The position numbers and the translations under genes were made by a program. Shown here in pieces: positions 63,976 to 64,000 of a stretch of 64,000 bases of DNA. How positions within the stretch are numbered: the stretch's first letter is position 1; every line of letters starts with the position of its first letter. Source of the DNA: Paracoccus contaminans (GTDB lineage: Bacteria > Pseudomonadota > Alphaproteobacteria > Rhodobacterales > Rhodobacteraceae); the NCBI RefSeq assembly GCF_002105555.1, contig NZ_CP020612.1, positions 771,001 through 835,000 of the forward strand, in the 5' to 3' direction. Below the pieces are notes generated by a model. That model had not been told where the DNA came from. It ran no database searches and saw only the letters and a program-made list of their open reading frames with translations.

Positions 63976-64000
63976 CCCGTGCCTGCTACATCCGCCTCGT

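Overview
The window is a roughly 68% GC stretch of an alphaproteobacterial chromosome. Gene content and order point to Rhodobacteraceae, most likely Paracoccus or a close relative. The main clues are a malyl-CoA lyase very close to Mcl1 of Rhodobacter, a Bzt/Aap amino-acid transporter, a phosphatidylcholine synthase, a tetracysteine adenylate kinase, a CtrA-type flagellar gene set, and a luxR-luxI pair beside rarA and the ribosomal alpha operon. These calls were made by reading translated frames and motifs; no database search was run. Coding is dense, with many 1-11 bp start/stop overlaps. I saw no tRNA, rRNA, insertion sequence, prophage or CRISPR array.

Layout. 1-5.1 kb (minus): partial xerC with a DUF484 gene, a TalC-type transaldolase, folD, a chorismate mutase, and a periplasmic sulfite dehydrogenase pair (sorA/sorB-like). 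5.2-14.8 kb (minus): ftsH, tilS and a complete Tol-Pal envelope cluster in the order ybgC-tolQ-tolR-tolA-tolB-pal-cpoB, read 3' to 5' on the + strand. 14.9-17.4 kb (minus): 3-oxoacid CoA-transferase (scoA, scoB), a putative glycolipid-binding protein and an unknown gene. 17.4-22.6 kb (minus): an MliC-like protein, topA, a DUF4142 protein and fpr. 22.7-26.5 kb: assimilatory sulfur genes DUF2849, cysI and an unusual cysH-DUF934 fusion, divergent from an Lrp-type regulator. 26.5-33.4 kb: pcs, an orphan peptide-binding protein, a 755-bp gene-free gap, a lytic transglycosylase, an L,D-transpeptidase and a GlsB-type membrane protein.

33.5-39 kb (plus): an MFS exporter, a GNAT enzyme and a peptide ABC transporter (two permeases and a double ATPase) without its binding protein. 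39.2-42.1 kb: mcl1, a D-amino-acid aminotransferase and an Asp-rich RTX-like membrane-anchored protein. 42.2-46.8 kb (minus): the aapJQMP/bztABCD polar amino-acid transporter. 46.9-51.2 kb (minus): an ATP12-type chaperone, a HAD phosphatase, rluC, crcB and rarA. 51.3-52.5 kb: luxI/luxR quorum sensing. 52.7-58.1 kb (minus): rplQ, rpoA, rpsK, rpsM, adk, secY and rplO, the distal part of the spc/alpha ribosomal operons, cut off upstream of rplO. 58.3-60.1 kb: a histidine phosphatase and accA. 60.1-60.7 kb: a gene-free gap holding a pentanucleotide repeat array. 60.7-64 kb (minus): fliP, fliN, a FliH-like gene and fliF, with a CtrA-like box upstream.

The parts most worth checking are the cysH-DUF934 fusion, the dyad directly upstream of the luxI ribosome binding site, the GGATT/GGCTT repeat array, the strong terminator-like hairpin inside the alpha operon between rpsK and rpoA, the CtrA-like site combined with a TTG start for fliF, and the enlarged permease aapM. 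I did not find a convincing wholly new multi-gene system.
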